A stretch of 64,000 nt of DNA, taken from NCBI GenBank assembly GCA_947095585.1, contig OX352761.1:58706832-58770831 (forward strand), given 5' to 3'. The stretch's first letter is position 1. Every line of letters starts with the position of its first letter. The position numbers were made by a program, and so were the translations under genes. The notes beneath the pieces are model-generated. The model made no database searches and was not told where the DNA came from. It saw nothing but the letters and a program-made list of their open reading frames with translations. Shown here piece after piece: positions 61,069 to 64,000 of the stretch. The DNA is from Nephrocerus scutellatus. Taxonomy: Eukaryota > Arthropoda > Insecta > Diptera > Pipunculidae.

Positions 61069-62043
61069 TTACAAAACAAATAAGATGCTGTATTTCCTTT
61101 GACGAATGTCCTTTGCATGGTATACCCCGATGGATTTCCCGAGTCTGTCTTCTAGAAAGTAGTACGAGTTTCCTCGTTTTTCCCGAATTCTAGCTGGTAC
61201 AAATAAGGGAGCCAGTTTAGCGTTAAACCCTTTTGCAAAACTACTCCGGGCGAAATTTCTCCTGTATACTTCTTGTCCCACCTTGAAATCAACTTGGCGA
61301 CTTCGGGTGTTGTACGTTTTCGAGTTCGCCTCGTAGGCTTTTCGCAAATTTTCGTTAACCTTGTTCCTGATAGAAAGACGATGAAGAGGCGGCGAAATAG
61401 CAGTGTCGTAATCGTACAAGAGATCCAAATTGCGTAATAGCTTGTAATCGGAAGCGTGATGAGTCATGTGGAGTCCGAAGAGAACATAGTACGGTGAAAA
61501 CCCAATGGATGTATGAAATGAGCTGCGCAGGGCACAACTGATACCACTAAGATACTTATCCCAGTCTTTCTGGCCGACCTTAAGGTACGCGCGTACGGCA
61601 GCTATTATAGAGCGATTTACTCGTTCGGAGGCGTTAGACTGCGGGGAATACAGAGCGGTATATACACGAGTAATTCCATATCTATTAAGGAGTACATTGA
61701 AGGTAGCTGATATAAACTGCACACCGTTGACAGTAACAATTTCCTCGGGGACTCCGAAAGTATGCAAAATGTATTCCTCCAAGTACTTACAAATCAACGG
61801 AGCGCAGAACTTTTTGAGAGTTTCCAGGAAACTAAATTTAGAGAATTGGTCGACTATGATCAAAATTCCGATTGCTCCAGAGTTAGAACGAGGGTACGGA
61901 CCCAATAAATCCATATATAGCCTTTGAAAAGGTCGGGCTGATTGTACCAGCTGACCCATTCGAGGACGCAAGATTTTGTTAGGCGGTTTGGTGCATTTGC
62001 AAGTTTCACAACTGGAAATATACTCTCGAATTTGTTTAGTCAT
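61069..62043 (-). pseudogene. element B integrase, right copy
   Basis: Same domain as at 52586-53533 and open to the end, but with two changes. The second catalytic Asp codon (GAC in the left copy) is GTC, Val, at 61731-61729, which should abolish joining activity. A deletion of about 59 bp after KDIRQ removes the normal stop and adds nine residues, ending at 61069. Confidence 0.88.
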
Positions 62044-62049
62044 ATGTGG

Positions 62050-62525
62050 CTAGAAGAAACAGTTCGGCAAAAGCCTCTTCGGCTTCTTCCGACCAAACGA
62101 AAGATTTCGACTTTTGAGAAGTTCCGTGAGAGGGTGAGTGATGACCGAGAAGTTGGCTATGAAGCGCCGATACCAACCGGCCATTCCCAGGAATCTCCTC
62201 AGTTGTCGGACTGAAACGGGAGTCGGAGACTCGGTTATTGCCACAAGTTTATCTGGGTCTGCCTTCAGCACTCCATATCCAACAACATATCCCAGATACT
62301 TCACCTCCCTCAGAGAAAATTTGCTTTTGCCTAGGTTAATTGTAAGCCCAGATTTTCGCAAATGCAAGGCTACTTCCTCTAATATCATTAGGTGTTTATC
62401 GATAGATTCGGTGATCACCAAAAGATCATCCAGATATACAAACACGAAATCCCGAAGTTTGGGTGGAATTACCTGATCAATCAGTCGACAGAGGGTCTGT
62501 GGGGCGTTTCACAACCCGAACGGCA
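62050..62525 (-). pseudogene. element B reverse transcriptase fragment, right copy
   Basis: Palm and thumb with YLDD, as in the left copy and with the same deletion junctions on both sides. Only a few substitutions separate the two copies. Confidence 0.85.
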
Positions 62526-63218
62526 TCACTCGATATTGGTATAGCGGTCGATTTTGTACAGTACAGTACAGAAATCAACACCAAGATACAAATCTTGTGA
62601 AAGGTTGGGGATGAGGTACAGTTCAATGTTTCGAGTCTGTCCTCGAAACTCAATCTCCACATCAACCTTTCCCTTTATCGGGTGTCGACTTCCGTCCGCC
62701 GTTCTCACGCTGCTAGCGAACCTCGTTAAACTGCGACCATCTTTCAGAACCTCTTCGGCCACCTTCGAACCGATACAGCTTATCGTGGTACCACTATCGA
62801 GTAGGCCTAAAACAGACCGACCAAGAAACTTCAACTCCGCATATGAGCGTACATCTTCTCCTCGGTTGATGATGGCATTAACCCATCTTCGACGGTTTTG
62901 CACCACGTATTTCCAAAATTTACGCAGCCTGAGTGTCGAACGTTTACACCATCTTTCACTCGCTGTTGCTGTGTCTAGGTCAAAAATACGCGCTCGTGCT
63001 TTTTGATATGCATCCAACCGCATATGGAAAGGCTTAATGGGGAACAATACTGGTTTTCTATCAGGTTGGGTTTTCAATTTGTATACGTTAGGTTTAAGCA
63101 AGATCTTTTGGACACTGGGTTCACCCTGAAGAGCAGAAGAACTAGTGTACGTGTTTGGAATCCCTGCGAGGTTGAAATTACTTGGGGTGTGGGTTGCGTT
63201 GTCGGTGCGGTGCATCAC
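62526..63218 (-). pseudogene. element B protease, right copy
   Basis: Nearly identical to the frame at 54016-54708, including the LLDSGTTISC active site and the same downstream deletion junction. One residue near the C-terminus differs (Lys for Gln). Confidence 0.85.
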
Positions 63219-63474
63219 CCGTACGCCAGTTTCCCGACACTCTACCCTTCACACAATTCGGTTTGAACACGTTTACCGCTCCGCATCCGTAGCAAAATAT
63301 CCGCCTCTCTTTCAGGCAATCTACATATCTGTGACCTACCTCGCCACAGTTCCAACAGAGGTGCGCATTAGTACCAGTATAAGCATCATTTTCCCCGCTA
63401 GTATTTGGTGGTAAGCAGACCTCCTCTTGATAATTACTGCCCATGTCCATTTCGGCGATGTTACGACGGGGCAT
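63178..63474 (-). pseudogene. element B Gag zinc knuckles, right copy
   Basis: Same residues as at 54668-54964: one full CCHC knuckle and one incomplete knuckle. It overlaps the protease frame by 41 bp in the same way, which argues the overlap is original to the element and not a copy-specific indel. Confidence 0.82.
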
Positions 63475-63554
63475 CTGGTTTCGGAATCCGATAACCCTGC
63501 GACTAACATCAGCGAGAAAACGTTCCCGCTTGTGGCAGATATCTCGGAGTTGTG

Positions 63555-64000
63555 CTACCGAGTTAATTGTGAGATACAGTATCTCGTGTCGAATATCCGG
63601 TCGAAGATTTCGCGATATGATCTCAACGAGCTCATTTCGCTTAGTGGAGAGTTTAACCGATTGGTCAGGACGGAAATCGAGTCGAGATACTCATCGAAAG
63701 TTTCACAATCCTTTTGCTTCCTCGACCGAATACTCTCCAAAAGAACATAATCTGTGCGATTATCTTTGTATTGCAAACGCAAGGCTTCGCAAAGATCGAA
63801 CCGATTGCACTGTTGCACACTCCGATGATCCGCCAAAACCATTCTCGGGCTTTGCCGTGAAGTAACATGTGAAAGTTATTACAAGTAAGTGAAAAGTCTC
63901 CGTATAGAGTCTGGTTAGTCAAAACCTGAACTCGATATAAAAATTCGTCAACGGTAAGTCCATCCGTAGTGCCAACAAAACGAATTTGCCACTTTTGTAT
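63555..64000 (-). pseudogene. element B gag capsid part, right copy, cut by the window end
   Basis: Capsid-like segments in two frames (63842-63555 and 63922-63665) with the same slip near 63830 as the left copy, so that slip is ancestral to both. The RING-H2 region would lie near 64622-64744, outside the window. Confidence 0.8.

Larger units (their letters stand above)
49534..64000 (-). mobile_element. tandem Ty3/gypsy element B (LTR-body-LTR-body), runs off the window
   Basis: On the minus strand the order is PBS, gag with RING-H2, zinc knuckles, protease, RT fragment, integrase, long 3' non-coding part, LTR. The body at 49904-58078 is repeated at 58532-64000 with an offset of 8510 bp in the coding part, 98-99 percent identical by eye. 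Sequence and tRNA-Lys primer suggest the Osvaldo/Ulysses group. Both bodies share two internal deletions (RT fingers/palm start; most of RNase H and the integrase N-terminus), so they descend from one defective element. Unequal recombination between LTRs gives this arrangement; assembly duplication is an alternative. Confidence 0.85.

Noticed and set aside
1..64000. tRNA or rRNA genes
   Set aside because: Only tRNA-complementary primer sites of about 13-18 nt were found, each next to an LTR. No cloverleaf-length sequence was seen.

Overview
The window looks like repeat-rich, probably heterochromatic, DNA from an insect, most likely a fly. The evidence is AT-rich non-coding sequence, a Usp14 gene relic of animal type, BEL/Pao and Ty3/gypsy retrotransposons of insect families (one errantivirus-like with an env remnant), a Helitron with insect-type termini, and a long 118-bp satellite array. 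I see no intact host gene, no rRNA or tRNA gene and no CRISPR array. Nearly everything recognisable is a mobile element, a tandem repeat or a gene relic.

Layout. 1-3.3 kb: non-coding sequence, a diverged direct repeat, and on the minus strand a Usp14 exon relic (2145-3232) with a tandem-duplicated catalytic segment, one frameshift and two in-frame stops. 4.0-6.6 kb: a non-coding inverted-repeat element with Tc1/mariner-like ends (TA, CAGT...ACTG), holding a nested 0.9-kb insertion and 272-bp tandem repeats. 7.2-24.0 kb: about 140 copies of a 118-bp satellite, with a near-identical 4676-bp higher-order duplication; a 309-bp Harbinger-like MITE sits one partial monomer from the array end. 24.4-27.5 kb: non-coding sequence with short direct repeats and an LTR relic. 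27.5-34.2 kb: a degenerate BEL/Pao element primed by tRNA-Tyr. 34.26-37.49 kb: a non-autonomous Helitron filled by a minisatellite of about 102 bp. 37.57-44.8 kb: a minus-strand errantivirus-like Ty3/gypsy element (tRNA-Ser primer), itself split by a second copy of the 0.9-kb insertion. 44.8-49.53 kb: LTR, leader, gag, protease and part of RT of a plus-strand Osvaldo/Ulysses-like element ('C'), cut inside RT. 49.53-64.0 kb: a minus-strand Ty3/gypsy element ('B', tRNA-Lys primer) in tandem (LTR-body-LTR-body), the second body leaving the window.

The most interesting signal is in element B. Its first reading frame, upstream of the usual gag region, encodes a RING-H2 zinc finger in frame with gag. 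The third zinc ligand codon is a TGA stop in this copy. If intact relatives exist, this would be a retrotransposon whose Gag carries a ubiquitin-ligase-type domain. Both B copies lack the same parts of RT and RNase H, so neither is autonomous.

The elements form a nested record. The 0.9-kb insertion lies in the errantivirus-like element, which appears to lie in the LTR region of C, and C is broken by B. The Helitron begins 24 bp after the BEL element.
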